A stretch of 64,000 bases of DNA from JBBQVZ01 sp963695975. Its GTDB lineage: Bacteria > Actinomycetota > UBA4738 > HRBIN12. The stretch is from positions 62,001-126,000 of the forward strand of contig CAVOIB010000007.1 in the NCBI GenBank assembly GCA_963695975.1, read 5' to 3'. Under the pieces are notes generated by a model, which was given only the letters and a program-made list of their open reading frames with translations, searched no databases and was not told the DNA's origin. A program made the translations under genes and the position numbers. Shown piece by piece: positions 25,546 to 33,650 of this stretch (position 1 is its first letter; each line of letters starts with the position of its first letter).

Positions 25546-25567
25546 GATGAACACGAGGTGAACGGAG
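25546..25567 (-). promoter_or_regulatory. PHO-box-like direct repeat between pstS and phoR
   Basis: On the pstS strand two 11-bp units begin GTTCACC and GTTCATC exactly 11 bp apart. This is the spacing and core of PHO boxes bound by PhoP/RegX3-type regulators in actinobacteria. It lies 113 bp upstream of the pstS start and 20 bp upstream of the phoR start, so it can serve both divergent promoters. A further GTTCATC lies at 25586-25592 but out of phase. Confidence 0.65.
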
Positions 25568-25586
25568 CTGCACAAGCGAACGAACG

Positions 25587-26810
25587 ATGAACGCCGACGT
25601 CACGGTGGCTGGGGGCGTTCTCTACACTTCGATCGTGAGCATGGTGGGTGTCGCTGAGGTCGGTGCGATCACGCTCCTCGTTGCCGTTGCTGGCTTCCTC
25701 CTCGGACGACGACCGCTCCACGCGCGGATACGAGAACTCGAGGACGCGAACCGGCGATCGGGACGGGCGCTCGAGGAACGGGCCCACGCGTCGAGGGACG
25801 CCCGGCGCGTTCAGGATCAGATCCTGGGATCCATGCAGGAAGGCGTGCTGCTTTTCGACCAGGGCGGCAGGACCGTGTTCGCGAACGACGCGTTGGCCGG
25901 ACACCTGGGCGCTCGCCCCGACGCCGTGAGCCAGGTGTTCCCGGCGGGGCTCCGAGAGGCGATCAAACGCGTGGCAGAGACCGGGACCCCGGAGATCGCC
26001 GAGTTCGAGATGGGTGATCCTTCCCGATGGCTGCGGGTCACCGCGACCCCCGTCGACGGCGATGGGTCCGTCCTGGTCGTCGTCGGCGACGTCACGGAGG
26101 CCCGAAAGCTCGATGCGGTTCGGCGCGACTTCGTGGCCAATGCATCCCATGAGCTGAAGACGCCCGCCGCGTCGATCCAGGCGGCGGCGGAGACCCTCCT
26201 TCATGTCTGGCGCGACGATCCGGACGCCGTGCCCCGGTTCGCGGAGCAGCTGCAGCGGGAGGCCCTGCGGCTCTCCCGGATCGTCGCGGATCTCCTGGAT
26301 CTCTCCCGGCTCGAAGCCGGCAGCGACCTCGACGAACAGGTCCGACTGGACGCCATGCTGCGCGAGGAGGGGCAGCGGTGCGAGGAGTCGGCCCATCGCG
26401 CCGGGCTTACGTTCGAGATCGACGCGCCGCCCGTGCCGGCCGTGCACGGATCCGCGCGCGACCTCTTCTTGCTGATCCGCAACCTGTTAGACAACGCGAT
26501 CCGCTACACCCCGGCGGGCGGGTCGATCCACGCGGTTGTCTCGGCCGATGAGGGGAACGTCATCCTGCGCATCCTCGATACCGGCGTGGGCATCCCGACG
26601 AAGGACCTCTCCCGGGTGTTCGAGCGGTTCTATCGGGTGGATCGCGCCCGTTCCCGCGAAACCGGCGGCACCGGCCTCGGTTTGGCGATCGTGCGCCACG
26701 TCGCGGAGAACCACGGAGGGACCGTCACCGTGGAGAGCGAGCTCGGTCGTGGGTCGACGTTCGAGGTGCGCCTGCCTGCGGAGACCACGCAGATGCCAGT
26801 GCACACCTGA
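25587..26810 (+). CDS. phoR: Phosphate sensor histidine kinase (PhoR/SenX3 type)
   Basis: A 407-residue kinase with one N-terminal membrane helix (about 25-40), a PAS-like domain (about 75-170), a HisKA domain with phospho-acceptor His188 in NASHELKTP, and an HATPase domain (N box NLLDNAIRYTP, then DTGVGIP and GGTGLGL). This single-helix PAS layout matches SenX3, which reads phosphate status through PhoU and Pst rather than sensing outside. It is divergent from pstS while its partner regulator is at the far end of the pst operon. The ATG has no strong ribosome-binding site; a GTG 48 bp downstream is an alternative that would remove a short N-terminal segment. Confidence 0.9.
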   Translation: MNADVTVAGGVLYTSIVSMVGVAEVGAITLLVAVAGFLLGRRPLHARIRELEDANRRSGRALEERAHASRDARRVQDQILGSMQEGVLLFDQGGRTVFANDALAGHLGARPDAVSQVFPAGLREAIKRVAETGTPEIAEFEMGDPSRWLRVTATPVDGDGSVLVVVGDVTEARKLDAVRRDFVANASHELKTPAASIQAAAETLLHVWRDDPDAVPRFAEQLQREALRLSRIVADLLDLSRLEAGSDLDEQVRLDAMLREEGQRCEESAHRAGLTFEIDAPPVPAVHGSARDLFLLIRNLLDNAIRYTPAGGSIHAVVSADEGNVILRILDTGVGIPTKDLSRVFERFYRVDRARSRETGGTGLGLAIVRHVAENHGGTVTVESELGRGSTFEVRLPAETTQMPVHT

Positions 26811-26843
26811 GCGCACGCACGCCGCGTATGCTGCCGCTCGTCC

Positions 26844-27485
26844 ATGACCACCCTGTTCCTGCTCCGGCACGGTCTCACGGCCGTGACCGGCAAGACGTTG
26901 TACGGCCGGACCCGCGGGATCTCACTCGACGAGCGCGGCCGAGCGCAGGCGGAGCAACTCGCCGCGCGCTTCGCGCCCGTGCGCGTGACCGACATCTATT
27001 CCAGTCCCCTCGAGCGATGCGTCGAGACGGTCGAGCCGCTCGCGAACGCTCGACGGCTATCGGTGACCCAGCGTCCGGGGCTCATCGAGATGGACGCCGG
27101 CGCCTGGACGAACCGCCCGTTGGCCCAGCTGCGCCGGACACGACGCTGGCGTGACGTGATCGATCGTCCGTCGCACTTCCGGTTCCCGGACGGGGAGTCG
27201 TTCGCGGAGGCGCAGGCGCGGGCGCTCGCCGAGATCCACGCGATCGCCGCCCGGCATCCCCGGGGTCGCGTCGTGGTGGGGACCCACGGCGACATCGTCC
27301 GGATGCTGGTCGCCCACTTCACGGGGGCGCATCTCGACCTGTTCCAACGGACGATGTCGGATCCGGCCTCGGTGTCGGTCGTCACTATCGGCGAGGGGCA
27401 CCCGCGCGTCCTGCTCGTGAACGACACGGGAGGACTCGAGCGGTTCGCTCCCCCATCGCGGGCTGGTAGGAACCTGCGAGGATAG
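26844..27485 (+). CDS. Histidine phosphatase, MSMEG_4193 family
   Basis: A 213-residue histidine phosphatase-fold protein with the RHG motif (Arg8, His9), an acidic residue Glu82 (IEMDAG) and the second histidine His148 in GTHGD, so the catalytic set is complete. With the two genes that follow it forms the conserved actinobacterial set MSMEG_4193 / DUF3090 / SCO1664. The real substrate of this phosphatase is not known to me. It begins 33 bp after phoR, and DUF3090 follows after 5 bp. Confidence 0.85.
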   Translation: MTTLFLLRHGLTAVTGKTLYGRTRGISLDERGRAQAEQLAARFAPVRVTDIYSSPLERCVETVEPLANARRLSVTQRPGLIEMDAGAWTNRPLAQLRRTRRWRDVIDRPSHFRFPDGESFAEAQARALAEIHAIAARHPRGRVVVGTHGDIVRMLVAHFTGAHLDLFQRTMSDPASVSVVTIGEGHPRVLLVNDTGGLERFAPPSRAGRNLRG

Positions 27486-27490
27486 CCGTC

Positions 27491-28012
27491 ATGGATCTCG
27501 GCCCCGTCGACCGGATCACCGCCGACGCCGTCGGAGAGCCGGGGGCCCGCACCTTCTACCTCCAGGCGCGGACCGCCGCCGAGCTGGTCACGCTCATCGT
27601 CGAGAAGCAGCAGGTCGAGCTCTTGGCCGCGTCCGTTCTCGACCTCCTCGCGAGCATCGGCCTCGAGACTGGAACGGGCCCAGAAGAAGAGGCGATGGAA
27701 CTCGTGCAGCCGTTCGAACCGCGCTGGCGCGCAGGACGCCTCTCGATCGGCTACGAGGAGGATCACGATCGGTTCCTCCTGGAGATCGAGGAGTTCCGGC
27801 CGGAGCTCGAGGACGACGATCCTCGCGCGCTGCTCGAGGAGGAGCCGGAGGTCCTGCGACTACACGCGACCCGGGAGCAGATGTTCGCGCTGTCGCGGCA
27901 TGCGTCCGCCGTGGTTGAGCGCGGCCGGCCGACCTGCCAGTTCTGCGGCAATCCACTGGATCCGGAAGGACACGCGTGTCCCGCGATGAACGGACACTCC
28001 AAGCGGATCTGA
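27491..28012 (+). CDS. DUF3090 family protein
   Basis: A 173-residue protein of the actinobacterial DUF3090 family. It has a mainly beta N-terminal domain, an acidic middle (LEDDDPRALLEEEPEV) and a C-terminal Cys-rich tail with CQFCG, a further Cys in GHACP and a His, which looks like a small zinc ribbon. Its function is unknown. It lies between the histidine phosphatase and the SCO1664 kinase-like gene and overlaps the latter by 37 bp, so the three should act together. Confidence 0.85.
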   Translation: MDLGPVDRITADAVGEPGARTFYLQARTAAELVTLIVEKQQVELLAASVLDLLASIGLETGTGPEEEAMELVQPFEPRWRAGRLSIGYEEDHDRFLLEIEEFRPELEDDDPRALLEEEPEVLRLHATREQMFALSRHASAVVERGRPTCQFCGNPLDPEGHACPAMNGHSKRI

Positions 28013-28719
28013 CCGACCCTCGGGTCCCCGCGGCGCTCGCGACCGGCGAGCTCGAGATCCTCGGTCTCCTGCCGAACTCGTCCAACTACACGTTCCTCGC
28101 GCGGGCAACGACGGCCGACGAGGAACTGCTCGCTGTCTACAAGCCTCGCCGCGGCGAGACGCCGTTGTGGGACTTCCCACGGGGCACGCTCTGCCAGCGG
28201 GAGGTGGCCGCGTACCTACTCGCGGGGGCGCTGGGCTGGCCGAACATCCCTGCGACGCTCCTGCGCGAAGGCCCTGAGGGAGAGGGCTCGGTGCAGCTCT
28301 TCGTCGCGTTCGATCCCGAACAGCACTTCTTCACGATGGAGGGAACGCGCGACGACGACTTCCGCCGCGTCGCGCTTTTCGATCTGGTGGTGAACAACGC
28401 CGACCGCAAGGGCGGGCACTGCCTGCTGGCGTCCGACGACACGATCTGGGTGGTCGACCACGGCGTGTGCTTCCACGAGGAGCCCAAGCTCCGCACCGTC
28501 ATCTGGACGTTCGTCGGCGAACCGATCCCGGACCCGCTGCTCGCAGATCTGGAGCGCGTGCGCGACGACCTGGCGAACGGCCCCCTCCACGACGGATTGA
28601 CCCCGCTGCTCTCCCCCGACGAGCGAGTCGCGCTCGATGAACGCCTCGATCGGCTCATCTCGAGCGCGCGGTTCCCCGAACCGGGGCCTGGGCGTCCGTA
28701 CCCTTGGCCGCCGGTGTGA
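27976..28719 (+). CDS. SCO1664 family protein (phosphatidylinositol-kinase-like fold)
   Basis: A 247-residue protein with features of the PI3/4-kinase-like superfamily: a lysine in LAVYKPRRGE (nucleotide binding), then DLVVNNADRKGGH and VVDHGVCF, which stand where the catalytic loop and metal-binding Asp would be. The family is conserved in actinobacteria beside DUF3090 and the MSMEG_4193 phosphatase, but its substrate is unknown. The GTG start lies 37 bp before the end of DUF3090. Its stop overlaps the GTG of the next gene by 4 bp. Confidence 0.82.
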   Translation: MSRDERTLQADLTDPRVPAALATGELEILGLLPNSSNYTFLARATTADEELLAVYKPRRGETPLWDFPRGTLCQREVAAYLLAGALGWPNIPATLLREGPEGEGSVQLFVAFDPEQHFFTMEGTRDDDFRRVALFDLVVNNADRKGGHCLLASDDTIWVVDHGVCFHEEPKLRTVIWTFVGEPIPDPLLADLERVRDDLANGPLHDGLTPLLSPDERVALDERLDRLISSARFPEPGPGRPYPWPPV

Positions 28720-29226
28720 CCGGGCCGCTCGCTGCCACAACCGTGAGCACACCGCTCGGCGAGCTCATCGTCGTGGTTTCACCGCAGGGTGTGCTGGCCA
28801 CGGCGTTCGACGACGACGGCCCGGATGTCGAGCTCCGACGGCTGGAGGAGACGATCGGTGCGCCGGTGGGCCGCCGAGGCAGAGGGCTCGCCGCCGTGCG
28901 AGGGGAGGTGGCTCGCTACTTCCGTGGGTCGCCACGACCGTTCTCCACCCCGGTCGACCTGTCCCTGGTGCCGCCGGGCTTCGGTCGACGCGTGCTGGAG
29001 GAGACCGCTCGGATCCCGTTCGGCGGACTCGTGACCTACGGCGACGTCGCCGCGGCGGCGGGGGTGCCTCGCGGGGGCCGGGCCGCCGGCAACGCTCTTG
29101 AACCGATGCCCGATCGAGCTGTTCGTGCCATGCCACCGGGTCGTGCACGCGAGCGGGGCGATCCGCGGGTACGGTCGCCACGAGGATCGCAAGCGCTGGC
29201 TCCTGCGCCACGAGGGAGCGGTCTAG
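28716..29226 (+). pseudogene. ogt: Methylated-DNA-protein cysteine methyltransferase, frameshifted
   Basis: An O6-alkylguanine-DNA alkyltransferase that repairs alkylated guanine. The first frame gives the N-terminal domain and FGGLVTYGDVAAAAG. After GNAL the frame runs on without homology, but shifting by one base restores NRCPIELFVPCHRV with the acceptor cysteine, then GYGRHEDRKRWLL and a stop at 29224-29226. The break sits at the CTCTT tract near 29097-29099, as if one T were inserted. No stop interrupts either half, so a consensus error or very recent mutation is likely. The GTG start overlaps the SCO1664-like stop by 4 bp. Confidence 0.8.
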
Positions 29227-29254
29227 CCGGACGTTCACGGCTGGCTGCGAGAAG

Positions 29255-30226
29255 ATGGGCCGGATGCCCTTCCGTCGAACCTTCATCGCTGCTGCGATCG
29301 CCTTCGGCGTGCTCGCCACCGCCTGCTCCGGATCCGACGACCCGAACGTATCCACTCCCACAGGGTCTTCTCCCCCTTCGAACCTGGCCGCTTCCGTCGC
29401 GAGCTCCGACCTGTGGGCGAAGGCTCCCCAGCACTTCGAGCTGGGGGTGTTCAAGAGCGACGGTCAGGGAGTGTCGCTGCTCACGTTCGGCACGGTGGAC
29501 TTCGCCTTCTCGTTCCTCGGCGATGGCTCGGGCGCCCCGCAACCCGGTCCGAGCGCCACTGGGACCTACCTGGGCGCCTTCGGGACACCTCAGAACGGTC
29601 CGGCACCGACCTTCTCCGCCCCATCCGAGGCGAGGGGTGTGTACCAGGCCGAGGGCATCACCTTCGACCAAGCTGGCACGTGGCAGGTCGACACGACGAT
29701 CGACGTCCCCGGCTCGGGCTCGACGACCCTGTCGTCGCAGTTCCCGGTCGCGGCGAAGCCGTCGCTGCCGGCCCCAGGGGACAGGGCGCTCCGAACCGAG
29801 AACCTCACGATGGACTCGAAGGGCGTGCCAGCGTCGGCGATCGACTCGCGTGCGCTGGATGGTGCGGCCGTGCCCGACCCCGGGCTTCACGCGACCACGA
29901 TCGCCGCCGCGATCGCGGCGCACCGGCCCGTCCTCGTGATCTTCGCCACCCCGACCTACTGCCAGAGCCAGTTCTGCGGTCCCGAGGTCGATGGCGTCCA
30001 GTCCCTCGCCGCCCAGTACGCCGACAACGCGGCGTTCATCCACGTCGAGATCTGGCGGAACTTCAACAAGAGCGTGATCAACCAGGCCGCCGCCGACTGG
30101 CTCCTGCGCAACAACGACCTCACAGAGCCCTGGCTCTACCTGATCGGCGCCGACGGCGTCATCCTGGACCGCTGGGGGCCGCTCTTCGACGAGAACGAGG
30201 TTGCGAAGGAGCTCGCCGCCCTGTGA
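29255..30226 (+). CDS. Lipoprotein with thioredoxin-like domain
   Basis: A 323-residue lipoprotein. The signal ends in ATACSG with acylated Cys24, followed by a Ser/Pro/Thr-rich linker. Residues about 55-165 form a beta-rich domain with FLG and TWQV segments. Residues about 210-320 are thioredoxin-like, with PVLVIFATPTYCQSQFCG carrying Cys236 and Cys241. The spacing CX4C, rather than CXXC, makes a normal disulfide exchange uncertain; related SCO1/peroxiredoxin-like folds handle copper or peroxide. The GTG of the rhomboid gene overlaps its stop by 4 bp. The physiological role is unknown. Confidence 0.75.
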   Translation: MGRMPFRRTFIAAAIAFGVLATACSGSDDPNVSTPTGSSPPSNLAASVASSDLWAKAPQHFELGVFKSDGQGVSLLTFGTVDFAFSFLGDGSGAPQPGPSATGTYLGAFGTPQNGPAPTFSAPSEARGVYQAEGITFDQAGTWQVDTTIDVPGSGSTTLSSQFPVAAKPSLPAPGDRALRTENLTMDSKGVPASAIDSRALDGAAVPDPGLHATTIAAAIAAHRPVLVIFATPTYCQSQFCGPEVDGVQSLAAQYADNAAFIHVEIWRNFNKSVINQAAADWLLRNNDLTEPWLYLIGADGVILDRWGPLFDENEVAKELAAL

Positions 30227-31164
30227 ACGAAGCCTCCACGCTCCCGCCGCCGCCGACGACGGAACGGTGCTACCGGCATCCGGACGTCGAGACGGGCGTG
30301 CACTGCACCCGGTGCGGACGTCCGATCTGCACCGAGTGCATGATCCCCGCTCCCGTCGGCCACCAGTGCCCCGAATGCGTGGCCGAGGCACGGCGCGAGT
30401 TCCGACAGGGCCCGGGACGTCGGATCGCCGCCGCGAACGTCCGCAGCAAGACGTCGGTCACGATGATCCTGCTGCTGATGATCGGGGCGATGTTCGTCGT
30501 TGAGGTCGCGGCCGGCGGACCCGGATCGCTGATGAACGGCCCATCGGGCCTCAAGCTGATCGATCTGGGCGCGTCCGTCGCCGTCGCGCAGAAGCCCGGC
30601 GGCGATCTCGTGGGCATCGCAACCGGCCAGTACTGGCGGCTGTTCTCCGCGATGTTCCTGCACGCCGGCATCATCCACATCGCGTTCAACGCGTATGCGC
30701 TGTGGATCTTCGGGCGGGTCGTCGAAGAGGAGCTGGGCTCCCTTCGATTCGCGTTGATCTTCCTCACGACGGGCATCTTCGCGAGCGCCGCGTCCTATGC
30801 CTTCGGTCCGAACGCCGTCGGCGTCGGCGCCTCGGGCGCGATCTTCGGCGTGTTCGGGGCGTTCGTCGCCTACAACTACCGGCGTCGACACCTGGCGATC
30901 GCCGCAGCACGGTTGCGGAGCGCGCTCGCGCTCATCGTCGTCAACATGCTGATCGCGTTCTCGATACCGGGGATCGACTGGCGCGCCCACGTCGGCGGGT
31001 TCGTATCGGGCCTCGTCGCCGGCTTCGTCGCGGAAGGTGTGGGTACGCCGTCGCAGCGCCGGGCGATCCTCGTCCTGGGGTTCGCCGGGATACTCGTGGG
31101 TGCATTCGTGTTGGTCGCGTGGCACACCGCGCAGCTGCACGCACAGTTCCCCGGTCTCGGCTGA
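30223..31164 (+). CDS. Rhomboid intramembrane protease with N-terminal zinc-binding domain
   Basis: A 313-residue protein. The N-terminal 55 residues hold a B-box-like set of cysteines and a histidine (CYRHP, CTRCGRPICTEC, HQCPEC) that should bind zinc in the cytosol. After a linker come about seven helices with the rhomboid signatures: HAGIIHIAFN, catalytic Ser204 in GVGASGAIFG and catalytic His256 in RAHVGG. Rhomboids cut membrane-anchored proteins within the membrane. The start is a GTG overlapping the stop of the thioredoxin-like lipoprotein by 4 bp (GTGA); the longer upstream frame is a shadow. Similar zinc-finger rhomboids are common in actinobacteria, but their targets are not known. 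Confidence 0.88.
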   Translation: MNEASTLPPPPTTERCYRHPDVETGVHCTRCGRPICTECMIPAPVGHQCPECVAEARREFRQGPGRRIAAANVRSKTSVTMILLLMIGAMFVVEVAAGGPGSLMNGPSGLKLIDLGASVAVAQKPGGDLVGIATGQYWRLFSAMFLHAGIIHIAFNAYALWIFGRVVEEELGSLRFALIFLTTGIFASAASYAFGPNAVGVGASGAIFGVFGAFVAYNYRRRHLAIAAARLRSALALIVVNMLIAFSIPGIDWRAHVGGFVSGLVAGFVAEGVGTPSQRRAILVLGFAGILVGAFVLVAWHTAQLHAQFPGLG

Positions 31165-31171
31165 GCCGGCG

Positions 31172-32728
31172 TCACCGGGCGGGGTCGGCGATACCGTAGA
31201 GCTGGCCGGCACGGGTGCCGACGTAGAGCCACCCGTGCCATACGGCCGGCGTCGATTCCACACAGCCGGAGAGCTGCATCGCCCACAACCGCGGCGGCGT
31301 CTTCCAGGGCTTCGAGAGATCCCATGCGTAGAGAGCGCCGGTGCAGTCTCCTTGGATCAGCACGCCGTCCACGACCACCGGCGAGCCGATCGCGGGCGCC
31401 CCGATCTGCAGCTCCCACACGATCTTCCCGCTCCTGCGGCTCACCTCCAGGACCCGCCCGGCTGCGGTCGTGAAGTAGACGTAGTCGCCGTAGAGCGCGG
31501 GTGTGGACCAGCTCCCACCCGCCCCCTCGAACCCGATCTCGGTCGCGGGGATGCTCCATACGATGGGGTCATTCGGCTTCGACGGGTCGAGCTTCATCAG
31601 CTGGCCGAGGACCTTGCTCCGTTCGTCGAACCGTTGGTACTCGCTCGCCACGTAGAGGTCGCCTCGCCGATCGATCACGACCGACGCGTCCGTGTCATCA
31701 CCGGTCCAGAACCGGAAGACACGGTGGTACTTCCTCCCACCGGCCAGCAGATCGGAGATGTCCCATCCCTGCACGAGCCCTCCGGAGTTCGCGAAGTACA
31801 CGACGCCGTCGCGGAACGAGACCGAGTTCTCGATCGAGACATCGAGGTCGCCGATGTCGGACAGCAACTGTTCGTCGAACCCGGGGATCGTGGCGACGAT
31901 CTTCGGGTCGACCGTGACCTTCCCCTTCGCGTCGTAGTCGCGGTTCAGCTTGACCACGTAGAACCAGCCGTTCTCGCCGCCCTCCAGCAGGTAGTCGCCG
32001 ATGACGAGAGCCGCCCCGTCCCAATCGTTGTTCCAGAGCGGCCGCGGGACGGTCGTCTCGCTGTTCATCGACCACAGGATCGCGGGTGTGGGACGGTCCA
32101 TCGCGATGATCCGGAAGAGGTTGTCGCGCGACCCCGCGTAGTACAAGGGGAAGCCATCGGGATCGGACGTTGCCGAGCCCTTCGCGAGGTCGCCCGTCAC
32201 CACATCGGGGTGGATCGGCCGCCCGGTTCTGCCCTCCATGAAGTGATAGTGCCCGTCGTACGCGCCCTCGCGGATCTCGATCACCCCGTCGTCGTGAACG
32301 ATCACGTTCGGTTGGCCGGTCCACCCGGTCCCACACCAAAGACGCGCGCCGAACTGGTCGGCCGAGGTCGAGCACATCCCGCCCCTCTGCGGATACTGCC
32401 AGCGGATCACCGGGTGTCGGGGGACGGGACCCTGCCCGTAGAAGTCGCGTGAGGCGTTCCCCCGAAACGTCGTGATCCCGGGGAACGACGTGTTGATGGG
32501 ACCCGCCGTCGCCGCCTCATGCCCCGTCGGCTTCGCCGGCGAGGCGGTGACCGTCGGTGACGGCGACAAGGAGCTCGGCGGGGGTGGCGTGGCGACGACG
32601 ACGTCCGGTCGGTCTGAGGAGGACGCTACCCACCAGAGCGTGACCCCTCCGGCCACGGCCAGCCCGGCCAGCAGCACCGGGAACGACACCCTCGAGCGCG
32701 CCGCGTGACGAGCCGCACGCCTGGACAC
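31172..32728 (-). CDS. Membrane-anchored PQQ-type beta-propeller protein
   Basis: A 518-residue protein with an uncleaved N-terminal anchor (about residues 16-36), a Pro/Ser-rich linker, and a propeller of tryptophan-docking repeats such as GAPAIGSPVVVDGVLIQG and ESTPAVWHGWLYVGT. The propeller fold resembles PQQ dehydrogenase-like and BamB-like domains, but no PQQ or metal-binding residues can be assigned. It should face the outside. It starts at a GTG, and its start lies 8 bp after the stop of pheA on the same strand; the pair may share a transcript. It may be a binding or scaffold protein. Confidence 0.7.
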   Translation of the reverse strand: MSRRAARHAARSRVSFPVLLAGLAVAGGVTLWWVASSSDRPDVVVATPPPPSSLSPSPTVTASPAKPTGHEAATAGPINTSFPGITTFRGNASRDFYGQGPVPRHPVIRWQYPQRGGMCSTSADQFGARLWCGTGWTGQPNVIVHDDGVIEIREGAYDGHYHFMEGRTGRPIHPDVVTGDLAKGSATSDPDGFPLYYAGSRDNLFRIIAMDRPTPAILWSMNSETTVPRPLWNNDWDGAALVIGDYLLEGGENGWFYVVKLNRDYDAKGKVTVDPKIVATIPGFDEQLLSDIGDLDVSIENSVSFRDGVVYFANSGGLVQGWDISDLLAGGRKYHRVFRFWTGDDTDASVVIDRRGDLYVASEYQRFDERSKVLGQLMKLDPSKPNDPIVWSIPATEIGFEGAGGSWSTPALYGDYVYFTTAAGRVLEVSRRSGKIVWELQIGAPAIGSPVVVDGVLIQGDCTGALYAWDLSKPWKTPPRLWAMQLSGCVESTPAVWHGWLYVGTRAGQLYGIADPAR

Positions 32729-32736
32729 GGGCGACC

Positions 32737-33558
32737 CTAGGCGGGCTCGTCCGCCGCTCGGTACGAGCCCAATACCCGGAGCATCGAGGTGTGGGCGGCG
32801 ACCTCCCTGAGCGCGTCCGCGAGCGCGGGATCGCTGCCCGCCACCATCACATCCACGTACATCACGTACTCGAACGCCTTCCCACGGCGGGGGCGCGACT
32901 CGATCTTGTGGAGGTTGATCCCGCGCGTGGCGAACGGCTGGAGCGCGCCGAGCAGGGAGCCCGGCTCGTCCAGGACGGCCATGACGAGCGACGTCTTGTC
33001 GCTCGTACCGGCATCCGCGGGCACCGTCCCGATCACCGCGAACTTCGTGAAGTTCTCCTTCTCGGTCTGGATCCGCTCCGCCAGGACCGCGAGACCGAAC
33101 AGGGCGCCCGCCTCGACGCTCGCGATCGCGGCATCCTCACCGGAGCCCGAGTCGGCGATCATGCGGGCGGCCCCGGCTGTGTCGTGTACGGGGACCGGCT
33201 CGATCCTGAGCGAGGACAGGAACTCCTCGCATTGGGCCAACGCCTGCCAATGCGAGTGCGCCCGCCTGACCTCTTCCAGGCGGGTTCCCGGCTTGCCGAG
33301 CAGCGCGTGATCTACCCGAACGATCGCCTCGCCGACGATCCGAAGCAGGCTCGTATGCAACAACAGCTCGTAGGTCTCGTTCACCGAGCCGGCTTGGGAG
33401 TTCTCGAGCGGTACGACGCCGAAGTCGGCCTCCCCGCTCGTGACGCGAGAGAACACGAGCCGCACGGTCGCACAGGGAAGTGCCTCCGCGTCCGGGTACA
33501 GCGACCTCACCGCACGTTCGCTGTAGGCGCCGGGTTCACCCTGGTAGGCGACCTTCAT
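32737..33558 (-). CDS. pheA: Prephenate dehydratase
   Basis: A 273-residue single-function PheA making phenylpyruvate from prephenate for phenylalanine synthesis. The catalytic domain carries YQGEPGAYSE near the N-terminus, VVPLENSQAGSV, and NFTKFAVIG in place of the common TRF motif (TKF here, Lys for Arg). A C-terminal ACT domain contains KIESRPRRG, where phenylalanine binds for feedback control. I use the ATG giving MKVAYQGE; an upstream GTG in frame adds nine residues but is less likely. Confidence 0.92.
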   Translation of the reverse strand: MKVAYQGEPGAYSERAVRSLYPDAEALPCATVRLVFSRVTSGEADFGVVPLENSQAGSVNETYELLLHTSLLRIVGEAIVRVDHALLGKPGTRLEEVRRAHSHWQALAQCEEFLSSLRIEPVPVHDTAGAARMIADSGSGEDAAIASVEAGALFGLAVLAERIQTEKENFTKFAVIGTVPADAGTSDKTSLVMAVLDEPGSLLGALQPFATRGINLHKIESRPRRGKAFEYVMYVDVMVAGSDPALADALREVAAHTSMLRVLGSYRAADEPA

Positions 33559-33650
33559 GGTGGCAGAGGGTAACAGTGCTCCCACCAGTGAACGGAGATG
33601 CCAGGACTCGCCTCAGAGCCTGTTACCGTGGACCGGTACCGCCTGAAGGC

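Noticed and set aside
25434..26447. A long upstream extension of pstS on the - strand
   Set aside because: It is antisense to phoR. The lipoprotein signal and strong ribosome-binding site fix the start at 25433.
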